This document shows positions 41,587 through 51,196 of a DNA stretch of 64,000 nucleotides, piece after piece. The notes beneath the pieces are model-generated. The model was not told the origin of the DNA, ran no database searches, and worked only from the letters and a program-made list of their open reading frames with translations. This DNA is from Mesorhizobium sangaii (lineage in GTDB: Bacteria; Pseudomonadota; Alphaproteobacteria; Rhizobiales; Rhizobiaceae), in assembly GCF_014207355.1 (NCBI RefSeq), contig NZ_JACHEF010000001.1, positions 248,001-312,000 on the forward strand, in the 5' to 3' direction. Numbering within the stretch: the stretch's first letter is position 1; each line of letters begins with the position of its first letter. The position numbers were made by a program, and so were the translations under genes.

Positions 41587-43167
41587 TCAGACGGTTAAGC
41601 GGATCGGGGTTGGTTGTCCGTTCAGCTGCCGGCGCGCTTCGTCAGCGGTAACAGCTCTGCTGAACAGGAAACCCAGACCCTGCTGACAGCCCTCGTTCAC
41701 GAGCATTGTTTGCTGCTGTTCGTTCTGAACACCTTCGGCGGCGACCGTCAGCCCCAGGCCAGAGCCGAGCCCGACCAGCGCGCGAACGATCGCCGCGCTC
41801 TCGGGATTCTCAGCCATCAACTGCACAAAGCTCCGATCGATCTTGATGGTGTCCAACTTGAAATTGCGCAAATGATAAAGGCTCGAATATCCCGTTCCGA
41901 AATTGTTGAGCGCGATTTTCACTCCGGTTTCGTGGATAGCGCCGAGAACGCGCTTGGCGGCTTCGAGGTCGGCAACCAAGGCGCTTTCGGTAATCTCCAA
42001 TTCTAGACGGGATGCCGGCAGTCCGCTCTCCCCGAGAATGGCTACAATGCGCAGTCCAAATGTGTCGTCCTTGAGAAGCGCCGGAGGGATACCAAGGGAC
42101 AGCGTGACATTCCCTCCCCAGCCGGGTGCATCCCGACAGGCGGTGCGCAGAAGGTCGTCCACAAGCGCCTGAACAAGACCCGTGGTCTCTGCGATGGCGA
42201 CGAGGCGCGCCGTGTCCAACTCCCCACATTGGTCATGCATCCATCGCGCCGTGGCTTCGAAGCTGATGATCGCCCCACTCTTCAGGTCGATCCGCGGTTG
42301 GTAGACGACTTCCAGTTTGTTCGTATCGATCGCCGCACGAAGATCGCGCTCCAGGACGTCGCGCTCCCGGATACGGTGGTCCATCTCCTCCTCGAAGAAG
42401 CGGAGTGCGCTTCGACCGAGTGCCTTGGCGCGATAGAGCGCGACATCCGCTTTGCGCAGGAGCGTTTCAGCGTCCGTCCCATCGGTGGGTGCCAGCGCGA
42501 TACCGATCCCGGCGCCGATCGCATGCTCACCCGCACCCGTGTGCACGGGATTTTTCAAGGCTTCGATTATCCTCAGAGCCAAGGTTGCGGCGGCCTCGGC
42601 ACCAGCCAGATGGCGAGCCAGGATCGCGAACTCGTCACCGCCCAATCGCGCCACCATATCGTTGTCGCGAATTGCCCTGCGGAGGCGGATCGCTGTCTGG
42701 ACCAGCGCCTCGTCACCGGTAGGATGATCATGAAGGTCGTTGATGCGCTTGAAACCGTTGAGATCGAGCATGAACACCGCATGCACGGCGTCGGCACCAG
42801 GAGGAGCCGCGAGAGCCGCGTTCAGCGCAGCGTCGAACTGGCGCCGATTGGGCAGGCCAGTCAGGGTGTCCTCGAAAGCAAGGGCGCGGGCTTGTTCTTC
42901 GGCGATGCGCCGGCGGCCAATCTCACGCCTCTGTGCGCGAAGACGCGACCATCCAAACAAGGCAAAGCCCAGCGCGCAGACGGCGAATATCTCGTCAAGC
43001 TCAAAGGTCAGATTCCGCTCGGCAGCGGATTCGTTCGGAAAGGCGTCAAATTGCCATATGCCGAACCCGGCTGCGATCACGACAGCGGCTATCATGGCGA
43101 TATCGGTCAGAGTGAAGCGATACCGGATGATCATCTCCTTAAGCCAGAGCGAAAAGCGGAAATTCAT
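41587..43167 (-). CDS. Membrane GGDEF-EAL protein, EAL degenerate
   Basis: 526 residues. Two N-terminal membrane helices (about 18-38 and 58-75), a GGDEF domain (TGLPNRRQF, RLGGDEFAIL) with an intact I-site RDND, and an EAL domain (about 270-520). The GGDEF part should make cyclic di-GMP. In the EAL part the signature reads FEATARW, and the metal-binding DDFGTGYSSL has become NNFGTGYSSL, so phosphodiesterase activity is doubtful. It is more likely a cyclase with a c-di-GMP-binding or structural EAL. Confidence 0.88.
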   Translation of the reverse strand: MNFRFSLWLKEMIIRYRFTLTDIAMIAAVVIAAGFGIWQFDAFPNESAAERNLTFELDEIFAVCALGFALFGWSRLRAQRREIGRRRIAEEQARALAFEDTLTGLPNRRQFDAALNAALAAPPGADAVHAVFMLDLNGFKRINDLHDHPTGDEALVQTAIRLRRAIRDNDMVARLGGDEFAILARHLAGAEAAATLALRIIEALKNPVHTGAGEHAIGAGIGIALAPTDGTDAETLLRKADVALYRAKALGRSALRFFEEEMDHRIRERDVLERDLRAAIDTNKLEVVYQPRIDLKSGAIISFEATARWMHDQCGELDTARLVAIAETTGLVQALVDDLLRTACRDAPGWGGNVTLSLGIPPALLKDDTFGLRIVAILGESGLPASRLELEITESALVADLEAAKRVLGAIHETGVKIALNNFGTGYSSLYHLRNFKLDTIKIDRSFVQLMAENPESAAIVRALVGLGSGLGLTVAAEGVQNEQQQTMLVNEGCQQGLGFLFSRAVTADEARRQLNGQPTPIRLTV

Positions 43168-43255
43168 GGTTGAGCTCCAGCCCGATATTGGCCTGGTTGG
43201 CTGAATGATCGCTTAACATCTTCTGGACGCAGCGGTGCAGGGCATTGCCAGATCG

Positions 43256-43714
43256 TTATTGGCAGACATCGACCCATTCGGCGCTGGTGAGCTCGACCAT
43301 GCGCTGCGGGCCGAGCCGCACGGCGGCGTTGGTGGCGCCGGCGGCGGGCACGACCTCGTCGAATTCGCGCAGCGATACGTCGCAATAGACTGGCAGCGGC
43401 GCCGGCAGGCCGAACGGGCAGACACCGCCGACCGGGTGGCTGGTTGCTTCGACAACCTCCGCGGCGTCGAGCATGCGCGGCTTGCCGCCGAACTGGTCCT
43501 TGAACTTGCGGTTGTCCAGCCTGGCGATGCCGCTGGTCACCACCAGCATGGTGCGCTCGCCGACGCGCAGGCAGATCGTCTTGGCGATTTGCGCCGGCAG
43601 CACGCCATGTGCCTCGGCCGCCAGCGCCACCGTCGCCGAGCTCGCTTGCGTCACGATGACATCGATGTCGGGTGCCCGAGCGGCGAAGAAGGCACGAACG
43701 GATTCCAGGCTCAT
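43256..43714 (-). CDS. ybaK: YbaK/EbsC-type aminoacyl-tRNA deacylase
   Basis: 152 residues from the ATG at 43714 (MSLESVRAFF); an upstream extension to 43828 is unconvincing. The YbaK fold clears misacylated tRNA-Pro or related tRNAs. Visible are IAKTICLRVGERTMLVV with the conserved Lys, and HPVGGVCPFGL, the G-G-x-x-P-x-G active-site loop. Present next to a tRNA-Pro locus, which is probably coincidence. Confidence 0.88.
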   Translation of the reverse strand: MSLESVRAFFAARAPDIDVIVTQASSATVALAAEAHGVLPAQIAKTICLRVGERTMLVVTSGIARLDNRKFKDQFGGKPRMLDAAEVVEATSHPVGGVCPFGLPAPLPVYCDVSLREFDEVVPAAGATNAAVRLGPQRMVELTSAEWVDVCQ

Positions 43715-43888
43715 CTCGAAAACCCATAGTTCAGGACTTGATGGACAGCGGATCGGATCGGCGCGCGTATAAACACGTGCGACATACAAATCGGCAAGCC
43801 CCGGGTTGCGGCAGGGCGGCTGCCGCACCGCAAAAACAAACCCGCCAAGGCTAGCCTTGGCGGGTTGTCGGGCATGCCTGTTGTTGAA

Positions 43889-44173
43889 TTATGCCAGGGA
43901 TCGACCTTGCGCGGCCGGCGTGTGCACAGCCGAAGCGATCAAAGCGTCCTGGGGAAGTCGAAGCGCGGACACAATACGACGCAGCTTCGACGGATCGGTC
44001 ACCTTACCGCTCTCGATATCCTCAATCTCGTCGGCAGCCAGACCGCATGTCAGGGAAAGCTTTTCCACACTGTAGCCGCGGGTCTCCCGCATCGCTCTGA
44101 GGGTGCTGTAATCCGGCCCGATCTCATTGGCTACCGATTCGGAGAGGGCTTCGCGTTTTGCAGTGTTGGGCAT
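43889..44173 (-). CDS. XRE-family regulator
   Basis: 94 residues from the ATG at 44173 (MPNTAKREALSESVANEIGP). The HTH is MRETRGYSVEKLSLTCGLAA then EIEDIESGKVTDPSKLRRI. Part of it is duplicated in the scar at 40942-40990. No target is evident. Confidence 0.85.
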   Translation of the reverse strand: MPNTAKREALSESVANEIGPDYSTLRAMRETRGYSVEKLSLTCGLAADEIEDIESGKVTDPSKLRRIVSALRLPQDALIASAVHTPAAQGRSLA

Positions 44174-44455
44174 TGGCAACTCCGTAAGCTGAAAGAGTTT
44201 GATCAAATGACGAAGTTGCCTGAGACGATCGGGAACATGCCCGCTCGCCGGCGATTTGCCAAGTACCAATCTGACCGTCACGCTATCGTGAAGCGGCGCC
44301 TTGCGCGGTTGGCTCGCGCACACGTCACGATCAAGTTGTTTTGACCGTCCAATCGCGCTTTGTCCGGCAGTTTCGCCGCGCCCGTTCGTTATTTCCGAGT
44401 TGCTGGCCTGAAAACCATCCGGTTCCAGCCAGCCGTTCCCGGAAGGATCTCTGCA

Positions 44456-45070
44456 ATGAACTTGAAGACACTCATCGTCGTGCTCGGCACGATTTCCAGC
44501 CTTTCCGCTGCCGCCGCGGGCAGTGCTCAAGCGGCGGACACGCTGCGCGTGCGCGGCACTGTGGCCAGTTTCGAGCCATCGCTGCTCACCGTGAAAACCC
44601 GCCAGGGTGACACCTCCGCCATCAAGCTCAATGCCGGCTGGACGATATCAGGCGTCGCCAACGCATCCGTGAAGGACATCAAGCAAGGCGATTTCCTCGG
44701 CATCGCCTCCGTTTCGAAAGCCGATGGCGGCAGCGGCGCGCTGGAGGTGGTGGTCTTTCCGGCAGCCATGAAAGGCACCGGTGAGGGCGACCGCCCTTGG
44801 GACCTGCAGCCAAACAGCCGCATGACCAACGGCACCGTGGCCGACGTCACCGATATAGACGGCCGAGCCGTCACGCTGACCTATGACAATGGGCAGACGA
44901 AGAAGATTTCGATACCCGACACCACGCCTGTCGTGACCTTCGCGCCGGCCACGCCGACCGACCTCAAGCCAGGTGCGACGGTCGTCGTCACCGCTGAGCG
45001 CGAGGCTGACGGCACGCTGAGTTCCGGCCGCGTGGTGGTCGGAAACAATGGCGTGGCCCCGCCAATGTAG
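44456..45070 (+). CDS. Exported DUF5666-like protein
   Basis: 204 residues from the ATG at 44456. A signal peptide (LKTLIVVLGTISSLSAAAAG, cleavage after AQA near 27) precedes two beta-barrel-like repeats: LRVRGTVASFEPSLLTVKTR and TNGTVADVTDIDGRAVTLTY. These are the pattern of DUF5666 domains. Periplasmic; role unknown. Confidence 0.75.
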   Translation: MNLKTLIVVLGTISSLSAAAAGSAQAADTLRVRGTVASFEPSLLTVKTRQGDTSAIKLNAGWTISGVANASVKDIKQGDFLGIASVSKADGGSGALEVVVFPAAMKGTGEGDRPWDLQPNSRMTNGTVADVTDIDGRAVTLTYDNGQTKKISIPDTTPVVTFAPATPTDLKPGATVVVTAEREADGTLSSGRVVVGNNGVAPPM

Positions 45071-45261
45071 GCAAAACAGGCGGAAAAGCATGGCCTTTCG
45101 GCCTTGGCGATGATGATGGTGGAAGCCCGGCTTGCGTAGAAACAGTTCAGAAACACGATTCTACAATCGGGAAATATCGAGGAAAAAAATCAGGAGCGTA
45201 ATCCCATTCGCGGCGATCGGGTCATCGATCCGATCGACATGCTGAAAAAGGAAAACGACCC

Positions 45262-45468
45262 ATGAAGAAGTCCCTCCTCTCGGCCCTCGGGCTTGCGGTT
45301 GCGCTTGCTTTCACGGCGCCAGTGATCGGCGCGACGAATGCGGATGCTGCCCCGGCCTCGATGGCAAAGCATCATCATCGTCATCACCATCATCCCTACC
45401 ATCCTGTCCATCACCGGCATCACTACCATCATCACCACCACATGAAGCCGATGGTGAAGAAGGCCTAA
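45262..45468 (+). CDS. His-rich small exported protein
   Basis: 68 residues. A clear signal peptide ends near AAPA (about residue 31). The mature part holds about 20 His among 37 residues (KHHHRHHHHPYHPVHH, then HHYHHHHH). It probably binds Ni, Zn, Cu or Co in the periplasm. GAAAAAGGAAAACGACCC precedes the ATG. A strong hairpin follows the stop. Confidence 0.75.
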   Translation: MKKSLLSALGLAVALAFTAPVIGATNADAAPASMAKHHHRHHHHPYHPVHHRHHYHHHHHMKPMVKKA

Positions 45469-45482
45469 GCATACCAGACTGC

Positions 45483-45532
45483 CAACGAGAAGACCGGCCT
45501 TGGCTTCTTGTTCAAGGCCGGTCTTCTCGTTG
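45483..45532. terminator. Long bidirectional hairpin terminator
   Basis: CAACGAGAAGACCGGCCTT (45483-45501) is the perfect reverse complement of 45514-45532, with a 12-base loop. It lies between the convergent His-rich and DUF883-like genes and can end both transcripts. Confidence 0.7.
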
Positions 45533-45546
45533 CAAGGCGATACGAT

Positions 45547-45849
45547 TTAACGCCGGCTGAACAGCAGGCTGGCAACGAGACCGACCACCACAAGGCCGAC
45601 CGCGGCGGCCGCCGCCGGATGGTCGCGCGCCGATTTCTCGATGACCCTGCCCTGCTTGCGGATGGCCGGCATCGCATCCCGTAGACGCCCTGCGAGATCG
45701 GAATAGGCGTCGAGCGCGGCGTCGCGACCGTCTTCGTAATAGGCGCCGCCCCGCCGGGACACCGCTTTCTTCAGGTTGGCCAATTCCCTGGTGAGAGCCG
45801 CGACCTGCTTGTCGAGGTCGATGTCCGAGAGGGTCGAATACGATGCCAT
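45547..45849 (-). CDS. DUF883/YqjD-like membrane-anchored protein
   Basis: 100 residues from the ATG at 45849. A helical front (LDKQVAALTRELANLKKAVS), DARDHPAAAA-type linker (SARDHPAAAAAVGL) and one C-terminal membrane helix ending LLFSRR. ElaB/YqjD relatives bind ribosomes at the inner membrane in E. coli; the role here is unproven. Confidence 0.75.
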   Translation of the reverse strand: MASYSTLSDIDLDKQVAALTRELANLKKAVSRRGGAYYEDGRDAALDAYSDLAGRLRDAMPAIRKQGRVIEKSARDHPAAAAAVGLVVVGLVASLLFSRR

Positions 45850-45941
45850 GACGTGTTTCCTTGCATTGCTGAAAGGAAACGTAACGCCCCACGCCAAGGC
45901 GGGTTCCGGATTTCGAGAGGCCGATATTGATCTGACCGCGG

Positions 45942-46481
45942 TCAGCGCACCTGATCGAGCAGGCGCTTGCATTCCAGGAGGTCGAACAGCGCTTCCTGCA
46001 GCAAGGCGCGATTGTCTCGCGAGAGCTTCGAGGCGTCAGGCTGAACCGGACCGTCCTCATCGCCTTTGCCCAGGCCGAAAAAGCGGCGGCTCGGCTTGAC
46101 GCGTGGCTGGCCAACCAGCTCGTCATCCATGCCGCGCGGCTGGGCCGCAGGCGTCAGCGGCACTTGATCGGCCTGCCGTCGCTGCGAGATCGCCTCGACG
46201 GCGGCCATGTCGCCATTGCCGATGGCGACCAGGAAATGATTGCCGTTCTCGCGCAGCAGCTTCTGCACGCCCTTGATGGTGTAGCCCTGGTCGTAGAGCA
46301 TATGGCGGATGCCCTTGATCAGTTCGACATCCTGCGGCCGGTAGTAACGGCGGCCGCCACCGCGCTTCATCGGCTTGATCTGGTTGAAACGCGTTTCCCA
46401 GAAGCGCAGCACATGCTGCGGCAGGTCGAGATCTTCGGCCACCTCGCTGATGGTACGAAAGGCGTCGGGGCTCTTGTCCAT
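45942..46481 (-). CDS. MerR-family regulator
   Basis: 179 residues. The N-terminal HTH reads [20 protein letters not shown], then [20 protein letters not shown] and [21 protein letters not shown] low-complexity C-terminal part follows. This regulator follows ihfA in many alphaproteobacteria; the effector is not known. Confidence 0.9.
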   Translation of the reverse strand: MDKSPDAFRTISEVAEDLDLPQHVLRFWETRFNQIKPMKRGGGRRYYRPQDVELIKGIRHMLYDQGYTIKGVQKLLRENGNHFLVAIGNGDMAAVEAISQRRQADQVPLTPAAQPRGMDDELVGQPRVKPSRRFFGLGKGDEDGPVQPDASKLSRDNRALLQEALFDLLECKRLLDQVR

Positions 46482-46613
46482 GGGCGAATCCTCACGCTGG
46501 ACGATGATCCGGCTTACCTGCCGAATCGGGCTTTATTTCAGCGGTTTGTGAAACAATATTCAAGCCCGGCGTCACGGCCCGGCGCCAGTTTTCAACCGCG
46601 CAGATGATAGAGC

Positions 46614-46937
46614 CTACTTGCCGCCCTTGGCCTTGCCGCTTTGATGGGACCGCAAGATGCGGCTCTTCAGCACGTTCGACGACTTGAAGGTCATCACCCG
46701 GCGCGGCAGGATCGGCACCTCTTCGCCAGTCTTGGGATTGCGGCCGATGCGCTCGTTCTTGGAACGGACGTGGAATGTCGCGAAGGACGACAGCTTCACC
46801 GTCTCGCCACGCACGATCGCTTCGCAGATCTCGTCCAGCACCGCTTCGACAAGTTCGGCCGATTCAGTGCGCGATAAGCCGACCTTCCGGTAAACAGCCT
46901 CGGCAAGGTCGGCGCGCGTAAGTGTCTTTCCCCCCAT
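46614..46937 (-). CDS. ihfA: Integration host factor alpha subunit
   Basis: 107 residues. The bacterial histone-like fold with [19 protein letters not shown], the DNA-minor-groove arm [20 protein letters not shown] with the intercalating Pro, and a basic tail. IHF bends DNA and supports sigma-54 promoters and many integrases. Encoded downstream of fabH as usual. Confidence 0.93.
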   Translation of the reverse strand: MGGKTLTRADLAEAVYRKVGLSRTESAELVEAVLDEICEAIVRGETVKLSSFATFHVRSKNERIGRNPKTGEEVPILPRRVMTFKSSNVLKSRILRSHQSGKAKGGK

Positions 46938-47040
46938 GCGACCGTCCCATCAGCTCAAAACATTAAATTCGGCACAACAACGGCAGAGCCTAAGTAATTG
47001 ATCCGGCAAGGTCAAGGACCGAAACCGGACCGTTCGGCAC

Positions 47041-48012
47041 TTACCAGCGAACCAGAACAGCACCCCAGGTGAAGCCACCACCCATGGCCTCCAGAAGCAC
47101 GAGATCGCCCTTCTTGATGCGGCCGTCGGCCACGGCCACCGACAACGCCAGCGGCACGGAAGCAGCCGAGGTGTTACCGTGCAAATCGACCGTCACCACC
47201 ACCTTTTGCTCGGCTATCCCGAGCTTCTTGGCGGAAGCGTCAATAATTCGTTTATTGGCCTGGTGCGGCACGAACCAGTCGAGATCATCGGCCGATATGC
47301 CGGCTTGCGAGAATGTCGCCTCGATGACGTCGGTGATCATCCCGACCGCGTGCTTGAAGACTTCGCGGCCCTCCATCCTGAGATGGCCGACCGTGCCCGT
47401 GGTCGACGGCCCGCCGTCGACAAAGAGCTTCTCCTTGTGGATACCGTCGGAACGCAGGCTGGCCGCGAGGACGCCACGATCGGCGATCGCGCCAGTCCCC
47501 TCGCCGGCCTCCAGGATCATGGCACCGGCGCCGTCGCCGAACAGCACGCAAGTCGAGCGATCGCTCCAGTCGAGGATGCGCGAGAATGTTTCCGAGCCGA
47601 TCACCAGGACGCGCTTGGCCAGGCCGCCACGGATGTAGAGATCGGCGGTCGTCACCGCATAGACGAAGCCGGAGCAGACCGCCTGCATGTCGAAAGCAAA
47701 ACCGTGATGCATTCCGAGCCGGTTCTGGATCTCGACGGCGGTCGCCGGAAAAGTGTTATTGGGCGTCGAGGTCGCCAGCACGATCACGTCGATGTCGGCG
47801 GGCGTCAGCCCGGCATCGGCGAGTGCGGAACGCGCCGCCGCTTCACCCAGCGAAGCCGTCGTCTCGTCATCACCGGCGATATGGCGCTGGCGGATGCCGG
47901 TGCGCTGGGCGATCCATTCGTCGGAGGTTTCCACCATGCCTTCGAAATCGGCATTCTTCATGATTCGGCGGGGCAGCGCGGCGCCCGTGCCGCGCACGAC
48001 TGATCTGATCAA
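47041..48012 (-). CDS. fabH: 3-oxoacyl-ACP synthase III
   Basis: 323 residues. The Cys-His-Asn triad is seen in DMQAVCSGF (Cys about 113), [10 protein letters not shown] (His about 250) and [11 protein letters not shown] (Asn about 280). It starts fatty acid synthesis from acetyl-CoA and malonyl-ACP. Ten bases downstream of plsX; same operon. Confidence 0.96.
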   Translation of the reverse strand: MIRSVVRGTGAALPRRIMKNADFEGMVETSDEWIAQRTGIRQRHIAGDDETTASLGEAAARSALADAGLTPADIDVIVLATSTPNNTFPATAVEIQNRLGMHHGFAFDMQAVCSGFVYAVTTADLYIRGGLAKRVLVIGSETFSRILDWSDRSTCVLFGDGAGAMILEAGEGTGAIADRGVLAASLRSDGIHKEKLFVDGGPSTTGTVGHLRMEGREVFKHAVGMITDVIEATFSQAGISADDLDWFVPHQANKRIIDASAKKLGIAEQKVVVTVDLHGNTSAASVPLALSVAVADGRIKKGDLVLLEAMGGGFTWGAVLVRW

Positions 48013-48021
48013 AGTTCTTTC

Positions 48022-49092
48022 CTATTCCTTTGCGTCGATAACGACGTCGGATTTCCTAGATGTCTGAGTATGCGGATTGCGCGCATGAAACAGGTCCAGA
48101 TCCGCCTCGATGCGGTCGAGCAGATTGTTGCGAACCATATCGTAGGCCAGTTCGATCGCCGCGGCGAAACCATCCGAATCGGCTCCGCCGTGGCTCTTCA
48201 CAACGATCCCGTTCAATCCCAGGAAAACGCCACCATTCGAGCGCCCGACATCCATCTTTTCACGCAATCGGTTGAAGGCACCCTTGGCGAAGACGTAGCC
48301 GATCCTGGCCATCAGGGTGCGGCTCATCGCGGCGCGCAGATAGCCCGCTATCTGGCGCGCCGTTCCTTCCGCCGTCTTCAAGGCGATATTGCCGGCAAAG
48401 CCCTCGGTCACCACAACGTCGACCGTGCCCTTGCCGATATCGTCGCCTTCGACAAAGCCATGATAATTCATCGAGGCCATGTTGGCCTCGCGCAGCATGC
48501 GCCCCGCTTCCTTGACTTCTTCCTGGCCCTTGATCTCCTCGACACCGACATTGAGCAGGCCAACCGTCGGTCGCGTGATGCCGAAGACCGAGCGCGCCAT
48601 GCCGGTGCCGAGAATGGCGAAATCAATCAGCTGATGGGCGTCGGCACCAATAGTGGCGCCGACGTCGAGCACCACGCTTTCGCCACGCGTCGTCGGCCAA
48701 AGCGCTGCAATCGCCGGCCGTTCGATGGTGGCCATGGTGCGCAGGCAGAATTTCGACATCGCCATCAGGGCGCCGGTATTGCCGGCGGAGACACAGGCGT
48801 CCGCCGACGCTGCCTTGACAGCTTCGACAGCCTTCCACATCGACGACTTCCAGCGGCCGTGGCGCAGCGCCTGGCTAGGCTTGTCGTCCATCCTGACCGC
48901 GATCTCGCAGTGGAAGAATTCACTGATCTCGGCCAGCTTCGGGAATTTGGCCAGTTCAGGGCGCACCACCTCTTCACGTCCAAAGATGACGAAGCGGATG
49001 TCGGGACGGCGGGTCGCGACCGTCATGAGCGCCGGAATGACCACGGCTGGTCCGTGATCGCCGCCCATGGCATCGATGGAAATCCTGATCAC
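48022..49092 (-). CDS. plsX: Phosphate acyltransferase PlsX
   Basis: 356 residues, opening [20 protein letters not shown], the PlsX hallmark. [16 protein letters not shown] and [14 protein letters not shown] follow. It makes acyl-phosphate from acyl-ACP for phospholipid synthesis. First gene of plsX-fabH-ihfA-merR; rpmF is absent between it and the DUF177 gene. Confidence 0.96.
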   Translation of the reverse strand: MIRISIDAMGGDHGPAVVIPALMTVATRRPDIRFVIFGREEVVRPELAKFPKLAEISEFFHCEIAVRMDDKPSQALRHGRWKSSMWKAVEAVKAASADACVSAGNTGALMAMSKFCLRTMATIERPAIAALWPTTRGESVVLDVGATIGADAHQLIDFAILGTGMARSVFGITRPTVGLLNVGVEEIKGQEEVKEAGRMLREANMASMNYHGFVEGDDIGKGTVDVVVTEGFAGNIALKTAEGTARQIAGYLRAAMSRTLMARIGYVFAKGAFNRLREKMDVGRSNGGVFLGLNGIVVKSHGGADSDGFAAAIELAYDMVRNNLLDRIEADLDLFHARNPHTQTSRKSDVVIDAKE

Positions 49093-49205
49093 GCGGTATT
49101 CATCTCACGGTTAGGCGGCAGATCGCTTTAGTGGTCGCGAAGGTTCGGCGAAAATAGCGGTTTTGGGCTGCCGCACAACCGACTTTTCCGTCGCGGGCGT
49201 GGTTT

Positions 49206-49754
49206 TCAGGATTTTCCCAGCAAGGATCGCAGTTTTTGCTGAAATTCATTCTCCGCCGGTTCGGTCTCGCCGCCGGCATCCAGAGACGCGCCCTGCTTGC
49301 GCGGATAAGGGTCGATCGCCAGTCCGAAGAACTGCTCGGCGAGCGCCCCGACATCGATGGTGTCGCCGGAAAATGTTTCGGGACCGTCCGGTCCGTCCGC
49401 GTCGAGCAGGATCTCGCCGCCGGCATCGAAACCCTGCCGTCCGAGCTTGGAGTCCTCGGGCAGCAACAGCGCTTCGACCGGCTCGTCGATATGCGCTTCG
49501 ACAGGCTCGAGCGTGACGATGCAGGCCTGGGTGATGTCGGCTTCGACGCGACCGCTGACCTTCACGCCATTGCGCTTCCATGACGTCACCAGAAGCTCGG
49601 CGCGATAGGCTTCGACCGACAGCAGCCCGTGCTCCTCGGCCAGCGCCGCGCGCTGCGCCGCGTCGGCCTCGATCACCACCGGCAACCCCTTGTGCGGCAG
49701 ACGGGCGATGTTTGCGCGAAACGATACCGGGCTTTGCGGGTCAATGTGTTTCAT
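49206..49754 (-). CDS. DUF177 (YceD-like) protein
   Basis: 182 residues. SGRVEADITQACIVTLEPVE is the DUF177 core with its Cys, and the acidic LLPEDS region follows. YceD relatives affect 23S rRNA accumulation in plants and bacteria, but the exact role is unsettled. Located upstream of plsX as is common. Confidence 0.88.
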   Translation of the reverse strand: MKHIDPQSPVSFRANIARLPHKGLPVVIEADAAQRAALAEEHGLLSVEAYRAELLVTSWKRNGVKVSGRVEADITQACIVTLEPVEAHIDEPVEALLLPEDSKLGRQGFDAGGEILLDADGPDGPETFSGDTIDVGALAEQFFGLAIDPYPRKQGASLDAGGETEPAENEFQQKLRSLLGKS

Positions 49755-49757
49755 CGA

Positions 49758-50300
49758 TCAACCTCCGTTGGCGACGGGAAACGCCACCGTGCCGGAGACA
49801 ATCGATTCGGATGGCTGGGTGGCCAGCTGATCGCGGGCGGCGGTGACATAATTGGCCAGCAGCGACGCTTCCGGCCAGGCGCCGGCGTCGGGCCGGACAT
49901 TGCGGGCAAGGGCCGCGGTGAGCCCGTCAAGGTCGTTTCTTTCCAGGGCATCATCGTAGGCGGCGGTTCGGCCATAGAACATCTTTGCCAGCTTTTTCAT
50001 GCGTTTGGGCACGCCGACATCGCCGATGCCCAATTCCCGCAGCGAATGATCGACATCGAGGAAGAACTCGTCGATCAGCACCTGGGCAACCTCTTGCGCC
50101 ACGCCGTTCTCGCCGCGCAAGCGGTGCTGGAACAGGAACATGTGCAGCGACACCATCTCGAAACGGCCAAGCGGCGTATCGGGCACATTCCAGTGGGAAT
50201 AAAACACAGTCTGCCGCGCCGCCGCCACGATTTGTCCGTAAAGCGCCTCGGTGATAGCGCGGTTGGCATGGCGTTCGCGGCCAAAAAAGCGCTGGAACAT
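49758..50300 (-). CDS. Ubiquinol-cytochrome c chaperone family protein
   Basis: 180 residues from the ATG at 50300 (MFQRFFGRERHANRAITEAL). The CBP3-type helical domain has YSHWNVPDTPLGRFEMVSLH and ELGIGDVGVPKRMKKLAKMF. It helps assemble the cytochrome bc1 complex. Its stop is three bases from the DUF177 start. Confidence 0.88.
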   Translation of the reverse strand: MFQRFFGRERHANRAITEALYGQIVAAARQTVFYSHWNVPDTPLGRFEMVSLHMFLFQHRLRGENGVAQEVAQVLIDEFFLDVDHSLRELGIGDVGVPKRMKKLAKMFYGRTAAYDDALERNDLDGLTAALARNVRPDAGAWPEASLLANYVTAARDQLATQPSESIVSGTVAFPVANGG

Positions 50301-50402
50301 TGGGGATGGTCTCCCGGGGACCGTTTGTTGAAGTGGCCTTGTTGCATCGGCCTGCAAGCTGGTTTACCGGTTTTGCGGCCCAGCGCAAGTTGCGGCCAGC
50401 TA

Positions 50403-50933
50403 ATGGAGTTGTTGTTGCGCGCGCTGAATTTCAAGTCGACCTTCTCGTCCCGGCCCGCCGGTGCGATCTCGCTGCTGGTGATTGTTTCGGCTCTGTCCGC
50501 CTGCCACACCTCCAAGATGATCGGTGACCTCAGCCCGAGTGAAACCCTCACCCAGGGCTACGTCATCGACCAGCAGGCGATCGACCTGGTGCCGGTCGGC
50601 TCGAGCCGCGAGCAGGTGCTTTTGGCGCTCGGCACGCCATCGACGACGGCAACCTTCGACAACGAGGCGTTCTATTACATTTCGCAGACCCGCAAGCGCT
50701 ACGTCGCCTTCGACAAGCCGCACCTCATTGACCAGCATGTGCTGGCGGTCTATTTCGGCCCCGACAGTCGCGTCACCCAGATCGCCAATTACGGCTTGAA
50801 GGACGGCAAGGTGTTCGACTTCATCTCGCGCACCACGCCGACGGGCGGCAAGGACCAGAACTTCCTCAGCCAGATCATCAACGGCGCCAGCAAGCTGGCC
50901 CCCGGCATCCCGGGCGGCGGCGGCACTCCCTAA
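50403..50933 (+). CDS. bamE: Outer membrane assembly lipoprotein, BamE-like
   Basis: 176 residues. Lipoprotein signal with lipobox LSAC (Cys about 34), then a SmpA/OmlA domain: IDLVPVGSSREQVLLALGTP and AFYYISQTRKRYV. A part of the beta-barrel assembly machine. It diverges from the chaperone gene. A terminator hairpin follows at 50983-51014. Confidence 0.9.
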   Translation: MELLLRALNFKSTFSSRPAGAISLLVIVSALSACHTSKMIGDLSPSETLTQGYVIDQQAIDLVPVGSSREQVLLALGTPSTTATFDNEAFYYISQTRKRYVAFDKPHLIDQHVLAVYFGPDSRVTQIANYGLKDGKVFDFISRTTPTGGKDQNFLSQIINGASKLAPGIPGGGGTP

Positions 50934-50982
50934 TCTCAGACCTGCCTTCCCCTCGAGGAGAGCAGCACCATCTCAGGCGACC

Positions 50983-51015
50983 AAAAACCCGTGGGAGCGA
51001 TCCTGCGGGTTTTTG
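50983..51015 (+). terminator. Terminator of bamE
   Basis: AAAAACCCG (50983-50991) and CGGGTTTTT (51006-51014), a 9-bp stem with a T run. Confidence 0.6.
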
Positions 51016-51147
51016 TTATGGACGATCGGTCAATGCAAGGCGACGGATGCTTTGCTGCAGGTCTCCTGCCGCCGAAACGTGAGCCGCGACCGCGAGGGCC
51101 CGGGCGAACAAAACCGCTGAAGAGTCGCCGTGTCATCGCCGCAACAA

Positions 51148-51179
51148 AAAACCCGCGGGGATCGCTCCCCGCGGGTTTT
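51148..51179 (-). terminator. Terminator of hppA
   Basis: A perfect 14-bp stem, AAAACCCGCGGGGA / TCCCCGCGGGTTTT with a four-base loop, lies 18 bases past the hppA stop. Confidence 0.7.
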
Positions 51180-51196
51180 GTCTTGGGGCCAGTCGC

